Below are positions 37,376 to 45,993 of a stretch of 64,000 bases of DNA, piece after piece (positions within the stretch are counted from its first letter, which is position 1; each line of letters starts with the position of its first letter). Below the pieces are notes generated by a model. That model was not told the DNA's origin, made no database searches, and worked only from the letters and a program-made list of their open reading frames with translations. The stretch comes from Aliarcobacter sp. (GTDB lineage: Bacteria; Campylobacterota; Campylobacteria; Campylobacterales; Arcobacteraceae): positions 1-64,000 of the forward strand of contig JAQVBE010000002.1 in assembly GCA_028690445.1 (NCBI GenBank), given 5' to 3'. The translations under genes were made by a program, and so were the position numbers.

Positions 37376-38017
37376 TTAATTTTCCTTTAGTGGTTTGAAC
37401 GAACACTCTTCTCCATCATAATATTCAATAGTTCCATCTTCAATTCTATAATACCAACCATGAATTTGTAATTCACCGTTTTTTACTTTTCTTTCAACTT
37501 CTGGGAAAGTTAAAAGATTTTCCATTTGATGTACAATAGAAATTCTTTCTGTTGCTCTATAAAGTTTTTCTTTATCAGATTTATCTTGAATTGCTAAAAG
37601 AGTGTATTCTTTTGCTCTTTTTCCTAGTTCTAACCATTTTTTTACATGGATTAAATTAGGAGAGTCATTTAAATCTTGATATAAACTCTTACAAGCTCCA
37701 CAGTGAGAATGTCCACAAACAATGATATGTTTTACTTCTAAAACAGAAACAGCATATTCAATAGCAGCAGAGCTTCCATGATAATCATCATCAGGATTAT
37801 AAGGAGGAACAAAATTTCCAACATTTCTTAAAATAAACATATCTCCAGGTTTTGTATCAAGCATTAGGTCAGGCGTAACTCTACTATCACTACAGCCAAC
37901 AAAAAGGATTTCAGGCTTTTGTCCTTTTTCAACTAAATCTTTTAAATTACCCTCATATTTGGGAAAACTAGCTTCTCTAAATTTCTTATTACCTTTTATT
38001 AAATCATTTATTAGCAT
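37376..38017 (-). CDS. can: beta-class carbonic anhydrase
   Basis: The 213-residue enzyme has the zinc ligands and catalytic pair of beta-carbonic anhydrase: FVGCSDSRVTPDLML (Cys plus the Asp-Arg dyad), FILRNVGNFVPPY, AIEYAVSVLEVKHIIVCGHSHCGACKSL (His and Cys ligands), and a C-terminal GWYYRIEDGTI. It hydrates CO2 to bicarbonate, relevant in a microaerophile. An AAAGGA ribosome-binding site precedes the start, which overlaps bioF by 14 bases. No signal peptide is present, so it is cytoplasmic. Confidence 0.94.
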   Translation of the reverse strand: MLINDLIKGNKKFREASFPKYEGNLKDLVEKGQKPEILFVGCSDSRVTPDLMLDTKPGDMFILRNVGNFVPPYNPDDDYHGSSAAIEYAVSVLEVKHIIVCGHSHCGACKSLYQDLNDSPNLIHVKKWLELGKRAKEYTLLAIQDKSDKEKLYRATERISIVHQMENLLTFPEVERKVKNGELQIHGWYYRIEDGTIEYYDGEECSFKPLKEN

Positions 38018-39107
38018 TTGAATCCTTTAATAAGTTACATACTTTTGTTAAATCATTTTCATTTATATCTATTTTTGCAATTAATCTAATAATCGCCTCT
38101 TTTACCGTAGGTTGCCTAATTGCACCAACTAAAAAACCATTTTGTTTTAAATTTTCTTGTATTCTTTTTACTAGTTTATTATCACCTATTAATATAGGAA
38201 TAATTAAACTTTGGGATTTTAAACCCAAAATATTTTCTATTATAGTTAAATTCTTTTCTATTTTTTCTTTAAGTAGTTGTTTATTTTCAATAATAAAATC
38301 CAAAGATTCATTTGCAAGTGCAGTATCAAAAAGTGATGGAGCGGTTGAATATATTATGGGTTTTGCCCTATTTGTTAGAAAATCTATAATTTGTTTAGAA
38401 GCTAAAATATAAGCGCCATAAGAACCATAAGCTTTTCCTAAAGTTCCCATTTTTACATGATACTTAGTTGGCTTAATTTTATAATAATCAAAAATACCCA
38501 AAAGATTATCTCCAATAACTCCAAAACTATGGGCTTCATCAACTATTAAAATAGCTTTTTTTTCATCTGCTATTTCAAATATCTCAATTGGAGCTAAATC
38601 TCCACCCATTGAATAAACACCCTCAATTGCTATTATATTTCTTCCAGTTCTTTGATTTGTAGAAATCTTTTCTTCTAAATCTTTAAAATCATTATGTTTG
38701 AAAATAATAACTTGTTCAGGTTTTAAAAGTTTTGTGGCTAATATTCCACTTGCATGATATTCTTCATCTATAAAAATAGTATCATTTTTTCTACAAAGTG
38801 CTTCAATCATTGAAATATTTGCCAAAAATCCAGAACCTACAATAACTCCCGCTTCAAAACCATTTACTTCACATAATCTATCTTCAAATTTTTTATGAAT
38901 TTTACTATATCCGTTTACTAACATTGAAGCTTTTGGTGCGTGATAATTTTCTTTTAGAACGTTTTCATAGGCATTTTGGAAAAGAGTTTCGTTTGTAGAA
39001 AGTCCTAGATAATCATTTGAAGCTAAATCAATTAAATTATCATCAAAAACTTCTCTTATTCTAAAACGATTCGATTTTTTAATAGATTCTAATTCTTTTG
39101 AGTACAA
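38004..39107 (-). CDS. bioF: 8-amino-7-oxononanoate synthase-type enzyme
   Basis: The 367-residue alpha-oxoamine synthase shows NYDLIDLASNDYLGLS-type blocks, GSGFLANISMIEAL, DEEYHASG, EGVYSMGGDLAPI, VDEAHSFGVIG, the PLP lysine in TLGKAYGSYGAYI, IYSTAPSL, and AIRQPTVKEAIIRL. The last block with its Arg is BioF-like and separates it from ALA synthase and KBL. It would condense pimeloyl thioester with alanine in biotin synthesis. The TTG start has GGAG upstream. It is the first gene of the leftward four-gene unit. Confidence 0.85.
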   Translation of the reverse strand: MYSKELESIKKSNRFRIREVFDDNLIDLASNDYLGLSTNETLFQNAYENVLKENYHAPKASMLVNGYSKIHKKFEDRLCEVNGFEAGVIVGSGFLANISMIEALCRKNDTIFIDEEYHASGILATKLLKPEQVIIFKHNDFKDLEEKISTNQRTGRNIIAIEGVYSMGGDLAPIEIFEIADEKKAILIVDEAHSFGVIGDNLLGIFDYYKIKPTKYHVKMGTLGKAYGSYGAYILASKQIIDFLTNRAKPIIYSTAPSLFDTALANESLDFIIENKQLLKEKIEKNLTIIENILGLKSQSLIIPILIGDNKLVKRIQENLKQNGFLVGAIRQPTVKEAIIRLIAKIDINENDLTKVCNLLKDSNANK

Positions 39108-39427
39108 ATATTTCTCCGTAAGTATTTTTGTATGATAACTAAAAAGTGCTAATAAAAAATTAAATTTTAGAATTTCTATATATGCTAGATTATTGCTACT
39201 ATGAGTTGTTATACTTCTTTCTACTAATTTTATACAAGTCGGTAAAAGAAAGAGGTGTTTTTGCGACCTTCACCTCTTGCTTTTTTATAATAAATCCTCT
39301 AAAATAATACTATTTCGTTACTAAAAAGCAAAGGAATAAAGAAAAAAATAATAAATTATGAGCAGAATTATAATAATTGTTTTACTTTATAATACAATAA
39401 AAAAAATTGGGGGAATTTGTACTCTAA
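39108..39427. other. 320-base divergent intergenic region
   Basis: This gap separates bioF (leftward) from the first receiver-PAS gene (rightward). It holds an orphan plus-strand intrinsic terminator (39250-39285), a TATAAT at 39388-39393 that probably serves the rightward gene, and the upstream signals of bioF. No convincing protein-coding frame is seen. Confidence 0.6.
39250..39285 (+). terminator. orphan intrinsic terminator, possible small RNA 3' end
   Basis: AAGAGGTG (39250-39257) pairs with CACCTCTT (39271-39278) and is followed by GCTTTTTTA. No annotated plus-strand gene ends here: the upstream gene runs the other way. A short transcript starting near 39190-39245 (TATACA at 39231-39236 or TAGATT near 39187) could end at it. 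Confidence 0.5.
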
Positions 39428-40681
39428 ATGAAACTTAATAAAGAACTTTTTAAAAAATTAAATATTTTGTATGTTGAAAATGATGAAAAAATAAAAGAGA
39501 GTTTTTCAGATACTTTAAATAAATTATTTAATAAAGTTTTTCTTTGTTCTGATGGATTAGATGCATTAGATAAATTTACCCAATTAAATGATACTTCTGA
39601 AAAAATAGATGTTATTCTTAGCGAATACTCAATTCCTTCTTTAAATGGTTTAAAACTTTTATTTAAAATAAGAGATATAAATAAAAATGTTCCCTTCATT
39701 TTTATTACACAAGAAACAGATGTTGATTTGTTATTAAATTCCTTAAGATATGATGTAACTGATTATTTTTTTAAACCAATTAATGAAAATGAGATACTAA
39801 AAAAGATAGAAGAAGCATGTATCGCAAGACAATATGAAGATGAAATTTTAAATTATCAAAATGAAATTGAAGACTATTTTGAACTGATAAATAAAGTTGC
39901 TATTCTTTATATTTTTGATATAAATAAAAAGATGATTTACGTAAATGATTTTTTTATAGAACTAAGTAAATATGATAAAGATGATATTTTAGGTCAAGAT
40001 TATAGAAGTTTTTTTCATTATGAAATGCCAAGACCTATAATAGAAGAACAAAGTTTAATTCTTGAAAGTGGTAAAAAATGGCAAGGAAAAATAAAATATT
40101 TAACAAGTATTGATTCAATATTTTATACTAATTGCAGAATTATTCCCGTATTTGATGAAAATAAAGAGATAAAAAAATATGTAAGTATAAATTTTCTTAC
40201 AACAAAAGAAGAGAATGAAAAAAGAGAGTTTAAAAAGAGAGTTCATTTTGATTTACAAGAAACAAAAAGAATTTATACGGTTGCCCAACGAAAAATTGAT
40301 GAATTAACTAATATTTTATCTTCTTGTACAGATTATGATGAGTTTAAAGAGAGTTTAAAAAAGGAACAAACCCAAAATCAAGAATATTTTTTTAAATTAG
40401 AAGAGTTAGAAAAAAAAGTAAAAAATGTAAAAGATAAATATAATCTTTTAACGGTTAGAATCAATAAAAAAATAAGTCAAATTTCACTTATGATAAGTGA
40501 AATGAAAAGTGTTGAAGAAAAAACTAATAAAAAAATTATTACTGTTACTGATGATATTAAAGCAAAAGATTTTTTGATTACAAGAATAGAAAAAGAAATA
40601 GGTATTAAAGGTTCAAAGATAAGTGATTTAGAGGATGTTTTAGAATATAGAAAAACTCAAATAAAAAAGAAAAAGGCTTAA
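39428..40681 (+). CDS. receiver-PAS-coiled-coil protein with Glu at the phospho-acceptor site
   Basis: The 417-residue protein has an N-terminal receiver domain (KLNILYVENDEKIKESF; T..FITQETD; final Lys in YFFKPI), a PAS domain at about 145-260 (IYVNDFFIELSKYDKDDILGQDYRSFFHY), and a C-terminal coiled coil. In the phospho-acceptor block DVILSEYSIPSLNG the usual Asp is Glu66, so it may mimic a permanently phosphorylated state. No output domain (HTH, GGDEF, kinase) is present. It is followed after six bases by a paralogue with the same domain order. Confidence 0.82.
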   Translation: MKLNKELFKKLNILYVENDEKIKESFSDTLNKLFNKVFLCSDGLDALDKFTQLNDTSEKIDVILSEYSIPSLNGLKLLFKIRDINKNVPFIFITQETDVDLLLNSLRYDVTDYFFKPINENEILKKIEEACIARQYEDEILNYQNEIEDYFELINKVAILYIFDINKKMIYVNDFFIELSKYDKDDILGQDYRSFFHYEMPRPIIEEQSLILESGKKWQGKIKYLTSIDSIFYTNCRIIPVFDENKEIKKYVSINFLTTKEENEKREFKKRVHFDLQETKRIYTVAQRKIDELTNILSSCTDYDEFKESLKKEQTQNQEYFFKLEELEKKVKNVKDKYNLLTVRINKKISQISLMISEMKSVEEKTNKKIITVTDDIKAKDFLITRIEKEIGIKGSKISDLEDVLEYRKTQIKKKKA

Positions 40682-40687
40682 TTTTAA

Positions 40688-41920
40688 ATGTTTAATAACA
40701 GTTTCCTAAAAAAATTAAATATTTTATTTATTGAAAGTAATACTGAAGATCGAGAACACTTTTCAAATATTTTATATAAATTTTTTAATAATGTAGTTGT
40801 ATGTTCTAATGGAAAAGATGGAATTGATAATTTTTTAGAAAAAAGACAAGAATATTTTATTGATATTATTATTTGTGACAAAACCCTTGATGATATAACA
40901 GGAATAGAAGTTTTAAAAAAAATAAGAGAAATAGATTCTGAAATTCCATTTATAATTACAAGCCCTAAAATTGAAGTGGATGATTTATTAATTGCAATTA
41001 AATACAAAGCCACAGATTATCTATCGAAACCTATAAATGGGAAAGATATGATATTTTGTATTGAAAGGGTTTGTCATAACAAATACCATGAAAGATTGAA
41101 ATTATTAATGCAACAAGATTTAGAAGAATTGAGAGCTGTTATAAATGAAGTCGCATTAGTTTCAAAAACAGATTTAGAGGGAAATATTACTTTTGTAAAT
41201 AGTTATTTTACTGAAATAACAGGTTACTCACAAGATGAAATAATTGGTCAAAATCGTTTAATATTAAAAGATGAAAATACAAGTGCTTTGATATATAAAG
41301 ATTTATTTGAAAAAGTAAAAGTGGGAATAGTTTGGGAAGGAAAATTAAAAGATATTTCAAAAACAAAAGAAGAATATTATATATATTTAACAGTTCTTCC
41401 GATTTATGATAAGAAAAACTCTAATATAATAGAATTTATGTGGATTAGTTTTTTAATAACAGAAGCAGAACTTGAAGAAAAAGAGTTTAAAAAAAGAGTT
41501 GTGAAAAATATGTACGAAAATAGAAGAATTAATACTGAATCTCGCCAAAAGATTGATGAATTGATGAATCAAATTTCTGGATATAGTAATATTAAAACTT
41601 TATTGAATGAAGAAAAAGAAAGAAAGGAAAAATTTACTAATCAAATTAATTTTTATGAAAATGAATTAAAGGTTATGGAAGAAAAAATAAAAGAGATAAG
41701 CGAAAAGGCAAGTCAAAAAATAAAGCAAGTGGTATCTGTTGAAAAAGAAGTTAGAGAGAAAAAAGACAAGGCAACTTTTTTATTAAATGACGTAACAATA
41801 GAGTTAGAAGATAAAAATAAAAAAGTGAAAAAACTAACTAAAGAACTTTCAACTCAAATGAATTTAATTAAAAAATTAATGATAAGTATTAGTGAAATAG
41901 AAGAAAGTATAGAAAAATAG
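40688..41920 (+). CDS. receiver-PAS-coiled-coil protein, paralogue of the preceding gene
   Basis: The 410 residues repeat the preceding domain order: receiver (LNILFIESNTEDREHF), with the acceptor Asp64 retained in FIDIIICDKTLDD and the Lys in YLSKPIN; PAS at about 140-255 (ITFVNSYFTEITGYSQDEIIGQNR, VWEGKLKDISKTKEEYY); and a long C-terminal coiled coil (residues about 290-410). The proline after the acceptor is replaced by Asp. Tandem duplication is clear. It may be a signalling adaptor that acts through coiled-coil pairing with its neighbour, which is inference. Confidence 0.82.
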   Translation: MFNNSFLKKLNILFIESNTEDREHFSNILYKFFNNVVVCSNGKDGIDNFLEKRQEYFIDIIICDKTLDDITGIEVLKKIREIDSEIPFIITSPKIEVDDLLIAIKYKATDYLSKPINGKDMIFCIERVCHNKYHERLKLLMQQDLEELRAVINEVALVSKTDLEGNITFVNSYFTEITGYSQDEIIGQNRLILKDENTSALIYKDLFEKVKVGIVWEGKLKDISKTKEEYYIYLTVLPIYDKKNSNIIEFMWISFLITEAELEEKEFKKRVVKNMYENRRINTESRQKIDELMNQISGYSNIKTLLNEEKERKEKFTNQINFYENELKVMEEKIKEISEKASQKIKQVVSVEKEVREKKDKATFLLNDVTIELEDKNKKVKKLTKELSTQMNLIKKLMISISEIEESIEK

Positions 41921-41930
41921 TTAAAGAGTT

Positions 41931-42263
41931 TTATAAAGTTATATTTTCTAAAAGGTTAATTTCTCCATCAGTTACAATAATAGCATCAATACAATATGAA
42001 ATATCAAGTTTTTTGGTTTGAATATAATAATCCACGCTTCTTTTTATTTTAGATAGTTTCGAATATGTAATATTATTTATAGCAGTTTCATAATCAGGCG
42101 CAGATTTTACTTCACAAAAGTGATAAGTATCATTTTTTTTGGCAATAATGTCTATTTCACCTAACTTTTTAGCGTAGAAGTTTTGTTCAATTATTTGAAA
42201 ATTCAAATCTTGTAAAAAAGAAATTGCTTTTTTTTCAGCAAAATCTCCTTTTTCTCTACTCAT
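41931..42263 (-). CDS. YraN/UPF0102-family endonuclease-like protein
   Basis: The 110 residues match UPF0102: a start with GDFAEKKAISFLQDLNFQIIEQNF, then the nuclease-like core LGEIDIIAKKNDTYHFCEVKS (the ExD..ExK pattern of the restriction endonuclease fold), and KRSVDYYIQTK. The activity of this family is not established. It follows thiS on the same strand by six bases. Confidence 0.9.
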   Translation of the reverse strand: MSREKGDFAEKKAISFLQDLNFQIIEQNFYAKKLGEIDIIAKKNDTYHFCEVKSAPDYETAINNITYSKLSKIKRSVDYYIQTKKLDISYCIDAIIVTDGEINLLENITL

Positions 42264-42269
42264 AAAAAA

Positions 42270-42470
42270 TCATCCACCACCGACAAATTGAAGAAGTTCG
42301 ATTTTATCATCATTTTTTGGAATAAAACTACTCCAATCATCTTTTTTTACGATATTCATATTAACAGCTGCTGCCATTACTCTATTTTCAATTTGCAAAT
42401 CTGTAATAATATCTTGTAGTGAGAATGAGTCTTTAAACTCTTTTGATTCACCATTGATTATAAGTGTCAT
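42270..42470 (-). CDS. thiS: sulfur carrier protein ThiS
   Basis: The 66-residue ubiquitin-like protein ends in the required Gly-Gly motif (LLQFVGGG) and has the ThiS pattern LIINGESKEF, LQDIITDLQI, and AAAVNMNIVKKDDW. It carries thiocarboxylate sulfur for the thiazole ring of thiamine. ThiF, ThiG and other partners are not in the window. Confidence 0.9.
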   Translation of the reverse strand: MTLIINGESKEFKDSFSLQDIITDLQIENRVMAAAVNMNIVKKDDWSSFIPKNDDKIELLQFVGGG

Positions 42471-42521
42471 TTTTATACCTTATTATATTTTTTATAAAAT
42501 TTGATTATACAAGGAGTTAAC

Positions 42522-43529
42522 TTATTTCCTAATATTCAAGGTTTTAAATCTATCGCCCATTCCTGTTGGCTCTAATAAAACTTTTACTTTTTGAGTCTCT
42601 TTTAAATATGTTTTTTCATCTACATTTGCTTTTAAAATTTCAAGTAAATCTAATATTCCAAATTTAATTAAAGATTTTAGTTGAGTATTAAATTTTATAT
42701 TATTTACTCCAAGATCTTTGAAACAATCACTAAGATAATTAAAATGAACATCATAGGTAATATCAGAGTTTTTAAAGAGTTTTTCTAAAGGTAAATTCTC
42801 TTCAAAAATAGGATACACATTATGCTTTTCATAAACTCTTGCTGAAAAATCATTTCTTGGAAATCTATCCCCATAATCAAAAGTTAGAAATTCAAAAGTT
42901 TTGATATTTGAACAAAGGGTAGTTACAAAATCTTTGTATGAAAGGGCAACTTCACCTTTTGTAATATGATATTTTTTACAATGATTTATGATATTTTCAT
43001 CAATACAATTTATAAACTCTATTTTATGATTTGAAACAAAACCTTGTTGTAAAGTGCCTTCTTTATTTGTATAAACTAAATTACAAGAAAAAGCATCAAA
43101 TATTTCATTTGCAATAACATAAGCATTTTCGAGTTTTACTTCACTTATATCATCATAATGTTTTAGTTTTATAATATCGCCAAAAGAGTCAAATAGATAT
43201 TTTTTTTGTTGCTTTTGTAGATTTTCAAATCGCTCAACTATGGCAAAATTAAGAGTTTGTAAAAGTTCTGGTTTTAAAGTATAAATAAATTGAATAACAT
43301 CGGCTAATAAATAACCATGATGAGCACCAATTTCTAAAATAGTTGTATTTGATGGTAAAAAGCCATCTTCAATTGAAGCTAAAATTTTTTTGGCAATTGA
43401 GCCACCAAAAAAAGATGAGGTTGAGACAGAAGTGAAAAAATCACCATCTTTTCCTATTTGTTTGTAATTTGAATAATAGCCATCCTGACCATAAAGCCAA
43501 TCGTTAAAATAAGTGCTAAATTTAATCAT
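42522..43529 (-). CDS. MidA/NDUFAF7-type SAM-dependent methyltransferase
   Basis: The 335-residue protein matches the MidA family: GDFFTSVSTSSFFGGSIAKKI, the SAM-binding block TTILEIGAHHGYLLADVIQFI, YVIANEIFDAFSCNLVY, FLTFDYGDRFPR, and a C-terminal LLEPTGMGDRFKTLNI. In eukaryotes the relative methylates an arginine of a complex I subunit; the bacterial target is not known. It follows the OmpA lipoprotein gene on the minus strand by ten bases. Confidence 0.85.
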   Translation of the reverse strand: MIKFSTYFNDWLYGQDGYYSNYKQIGKDGDFFTSVSTSSFFGGSIAKKILASIEDGFLPSNTTILEIGAHHGYLLADVIQFIYTLKPELLQTLNFAIVERFENLQKQQKKYLFDSFGDIIKLKHYDDISEVKLENAYVIANEIFDAFSCNLVYTNKEGTLQQGFVSNHKIEFINCIDENIINHCKKYHITKGEVALSYKDFVTTLCSNIKTFEFLTFDYGDRFPRNDFSARVYEKHNVYPIFEENLPLEKLFKNSDITYDVHFNYLSDCFKDLGVNNIKFNTQLKSLIKFGILDLLEILKANVDEKTYLKETQKVKVLLEPTGMGDRFKTLNIRK

Positions 43530-43539
43530 AGATTATTTT

Positions 43540-44265
43540 TTATCTACAAACATCAATTACAGATTGTTGATTTGGATATAAATAAACTTCAACTCTTCTA
43601 TTAAGCCCCATATTTGCATCACTGTTATTTAAAGCAATTGGTTTATCAAATGAGCAACCTTTTGAAAATATTTGGTTTTGAATACCCGTTGAGTTAATAA
43701 TATTTCCTACATTTGTAGCTCTTTTTTCAGATAAAGCTAAATTATAAGCATGACTTCCACGGCTGTCTGTATGACCTACAACTTGAACTAAGGTATTTGG
43801 ATATTTTTGTAAAACAGTAGTTATTTTTGAGATTTTAGTTCCTGCTGCATAAGTTGGGTTTTCTGAATTTGTTTCAAACATCATATCATCTCTAAACATT
43901 ATTTTTACGTAGTTATCAGTATTTGAAACTATTAAATCTTGGTTTGGGTCAAGTGCTGCTGTTGGATTATTATTTACATTTGTATTTAAACTTTGAGCAA
44001 CTTCTTTTGCTTGATTATCCATGCTATAACCAACTGCTCCACCAATTGCTGCACCTGCAACTGCACTAATTACTTTGTTTCTTCCTTTGTTTCCACCGCC
44101 AATATTATTTCCAAGAACAATACCTGCTAATGCTCCAATTGTTGTACCAATTATTGCATTTTGGTTATTATCGTAAGTTGCATTTCCTGTTTTTTGTGCA
44201 CAACCTGTAAGTAATGAAGTAATAGCAATTGAAGAAATAATAGTTTTTAAATTAATAAATTTCAT
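43540..44265 (-). CDS. OmpA-family outer-membrane lipoprotein with glycine zipper
   Basis: The 241-residue protein has a lipoprotein signal peptide with lipobox LLTGC (Cys22), a glycine-zipper segment (IIGTTIGALAGIVLGNNIGGG and AVAGAAIGGAVGYSM), and a C-terminal OmpA domain (VQVVGHTDSRGSHAYNLALSEKRA, NRRVEVYLYP) that binds peptidoglycan. It resembles YiaD-type proteins linking the outer membrane to the cell wall. The mature protein would sit in the outer membrane facing the periplasm. Confidence 0.9.
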   Translation of the reverse strand: MKFINLKTIISSIAITSLLTGCAQKTGNATYDNNQNAIIGTTIGALAGIVLGNNIGGGNKGRNKVISAVAGAAIGGAVGYSMDNQAKEVAQSLNTNVNNNPTAALDPNQDLIVSNTDNYVKIMFRDDMMFETNSENPTYAAGTKISKITTVLQKYPNTLVQVVGHTDSRGSHAYNLALSEKRATNVGNIINSTGIQNQIFSKGCSFDKPIALNNSDANMGLNRRVEVYLYPNQQSVIDVCR

Positions 44266-44344
44266 ATAAAACCTTTAATATTTTATTTTAGATTGTTGAT
44301 TTTATCATCTTTATTGTGAAACAATTGTTAGATAAAAAAGTTAC

Positions 44345-44372
44345 TTGACTTGTAATAATTGTATGTTATAAT
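44345..44372 (+). promoter_or_regulatory. sigma-70 promoter of pyk
   Basis: TTGACT (44345-44350) and TATAAT (44367-44372) are 16 bases apart, and the -10 is extended (TGTTATAAT). It lies about 26 bases before the pyk start and downstream of the divergent OmpA lipoprotein gene. Confidence 0.8.
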
Positions 44373-44397
44373 AAATACAACCCAAAAAGGAGAAACT

Positions 44398-45849
44398 ATG
44401 GAAAAAAGAACAAAAATATTAGCAACTTTAGGCCCAGCAAGCCATAGTGTTGAAATGATAGAAGGACTTATTAAAGCCGGTGCAAATATGTTTAGATTAA
44501 ACTTTTCACACGGAAGTCATGAGTATCACCTAGAAACATTAAATAACATTAAAACAGCAATGAAAAATGTTGGAAAAACAGTTGGAATTTTACAAGATAT
44601 TTCAGGACCAAAAGTAAGAATTGGTGACTTAAAAGAGCCATTTGAACTTTATAGAGATGATGTAATAACTTTTCTAAAAGATGAAATAGTTGGATATAAA
44701 AAAGCAGATAAAGAGTATGTAGTATCAATTAACTATCCAGATATTTTAGACAAAGTAAAAATTGATGAATATATCTATTTATATGATGGAACAATTAGAG
44801 CAAAAGTTATTGAAACAGGTATTGAAGTAAAAGCAAAAATTGAAAATCATGGAATTTTATCTTCAAGAAAAGGTGTAAATTTCCCAAATACAGTAATTGA
44901 TATTGATGTAATTACTAAAAAAGATGAAATTGATATTGCTTGGGGAGTTGAAAACGAAGTTGATTATTTTGCTATTTCTTTTGTACAAAATGCAAAAGAT
45001 ATGAAAAATGCAAGAAAACTTTTAAATGGTTATAAAGGTAAATTAATAGCAAAAATTGAGAAATTTGATGCTGTTGCAAATATTGATGAAATTATTGAAC
45101 AAAGTGATGGAATTATGGTTGCAAGGGGAGATTTAGGAATAGAAGTTCCTTATTATGATGTTCCTACAATTCAAAAAATGCTTATTAAAAAAGCAAATTT
45201 AAAAGGAATCCCAGTAATCACAGCAACTCAAATGCTTTTATCAATGACACAAAATGAAAGAGCTACAAGAGCTGAAATCTCAGATGTTGCAAATGCTGTT
45301 TTAGATGGAACAGATGTTGTAATGCTAAGTGAAGAGAGTGCTGTTGGAGAAGATCCAATAAATGTAGTTGATACAATGCACAATATTATTGCAAAAACAG
45401 AAGATATTTATAACTTTGATAAACAGTACAAATTCCCATATTTAGATGAGTTTGATGTTATTCAAGCAACAGTTACAAAATTAGCTGATGATTTAAAAGC
45501 AAATGGAATTTTAGCAATTACAAGTTCTGGAAAATCAGCTTTAAAAATGTCAAGATATAGACCAAAAACTCCAATTTTTACATTTACACATAAGAAAAAA
45601 GTATTAAATTCTCTAACAGCTGTTTGGGGAGTTGAACCAATAGGAACTATCAAAGAAGCACAAGCATCTAAAATGTTTCAAAGAATGCTTAAATCTTTAG
45701 ATGAAATTGGTAAATTAAAAAAAGATGGACTTTATGTAGCAACAGTTGGTTATCCAGTTGGAATGCCAGGAAGTACAAATACTATTAAGATTTTGACGCC
45801 ATCTGAAATTGAGTATTATTTGAATTTTAAAGAAAAGAAAAGTAAATAA
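44398..45849 (+). CDS. pyk: pyruvate kinase
   Basis: The 483-residue enzyme shows KILATLGPASHS, FRLNFSHGSHEYH, LQDISGPKVRIG, DEIDIAWGVENEVDYFAISFVQ, the catalytic Lys in IAKIEKFDAV, MVARGDLGIEVPYYDVP, and ITATQMLLSMTQNERATRAEISDVANAVLDG. It makes pyruvate and ATP from PEP and ADP. The start is the ATG at 44398 behind AAAGGAG; an upstream frame extension of 13 codons lies between the -10 and that site. A good promoter precedes it. Confidence 0.96.
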   Translation: MEKRTKILATLGPASHSVEMIEGLIKAGANMFRLNFSHGSHEYHLETLNNIKTAMKNVGKTVGILQDISGPKVRIGDLKEPFELYRDDVITFLKDEIVGYKKADKEYVVSINYPDILDKVKIDEYIYLYDGTIRAKVIETGIEVKAKIENHGILSSRKGVNFPNTVIDIDVITKKDEIDIAWGVENEVDYFAISFVQNAKDMKNARKLLNGYKGKLIAKIEKFDAVANIDEIIEQSDGIMVARGDLGIEVPYYDVPTIQKMLIKKANLKGIPVITATQMLLSMTQNERATRAEISDVANAVLDGTDVVMLSEESAVGEDPINVVDTMHNIIAKTEDIYNFDKQYKFPYLDEFDVIQATVTKLADDLKANGILAITSSGKSALKMSRYRPKTPIFTFTHKKKVLNSLTAVWGVEPIGTIKEAQASKMFQRMLKSLDEIGKLKKDGLYVATVGYPVGMPGSTNTIKILTPSEIEYYLNFKEKKSK

Positions 45850-45856
45850 TTTATAA

Positions 45857-45883
45857 GGGATAGACGAAAAATTTATCTATCCC
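45857..45883 (+). terminator. hairpin after pyk
   Basis: GGGATAGA (45857-45864) pairs with TCTATCCC (45876-45883), eight bases after the pyk stop. The following sequence is CGAAAG, without a T-run, so this may be a 3' stabilising stem or weak terminator. Confidence 0.45.
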
Positions 45884-45993
45884 GAAAGTTTAGTAAATCT
45901 AATGGTATTTCAGAGAGCTTTTGAAGCAAATGCGAATCAATTACTACAGCTGATGAACTTCTAACTACATTAATTGATTTACAAACTAATTAA
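45884..45993 (+). pseudogene. frameshifted 3' end of a flagellar hook-type gene
   Basis: Translated in two frames this reads ESLVNLMVFQRAFEANA, then after a one-base deletion near 45935-45936, SITTADELLTTLIDLQTN and stop. This is the C-terminal helix that flagellar hook/basal-body rod-family proteins share (QRAFEANAKSITTADELL pattern, FlgE/FlgG/FlgK type). No upstream coding part survives in the preceding pyk terminator region. It is a remnant that overlaps the end of the convergent sensor kinase gene by about 15 bases. Confidence 0.7.

Noticed and set aside
40684..41013. 109-codon minus-strand open frame over the second receiver domain
   Set aside because: It is antisense to a receiver domain with intact motifs; the frame arises from low-complexity AT-rich codons.
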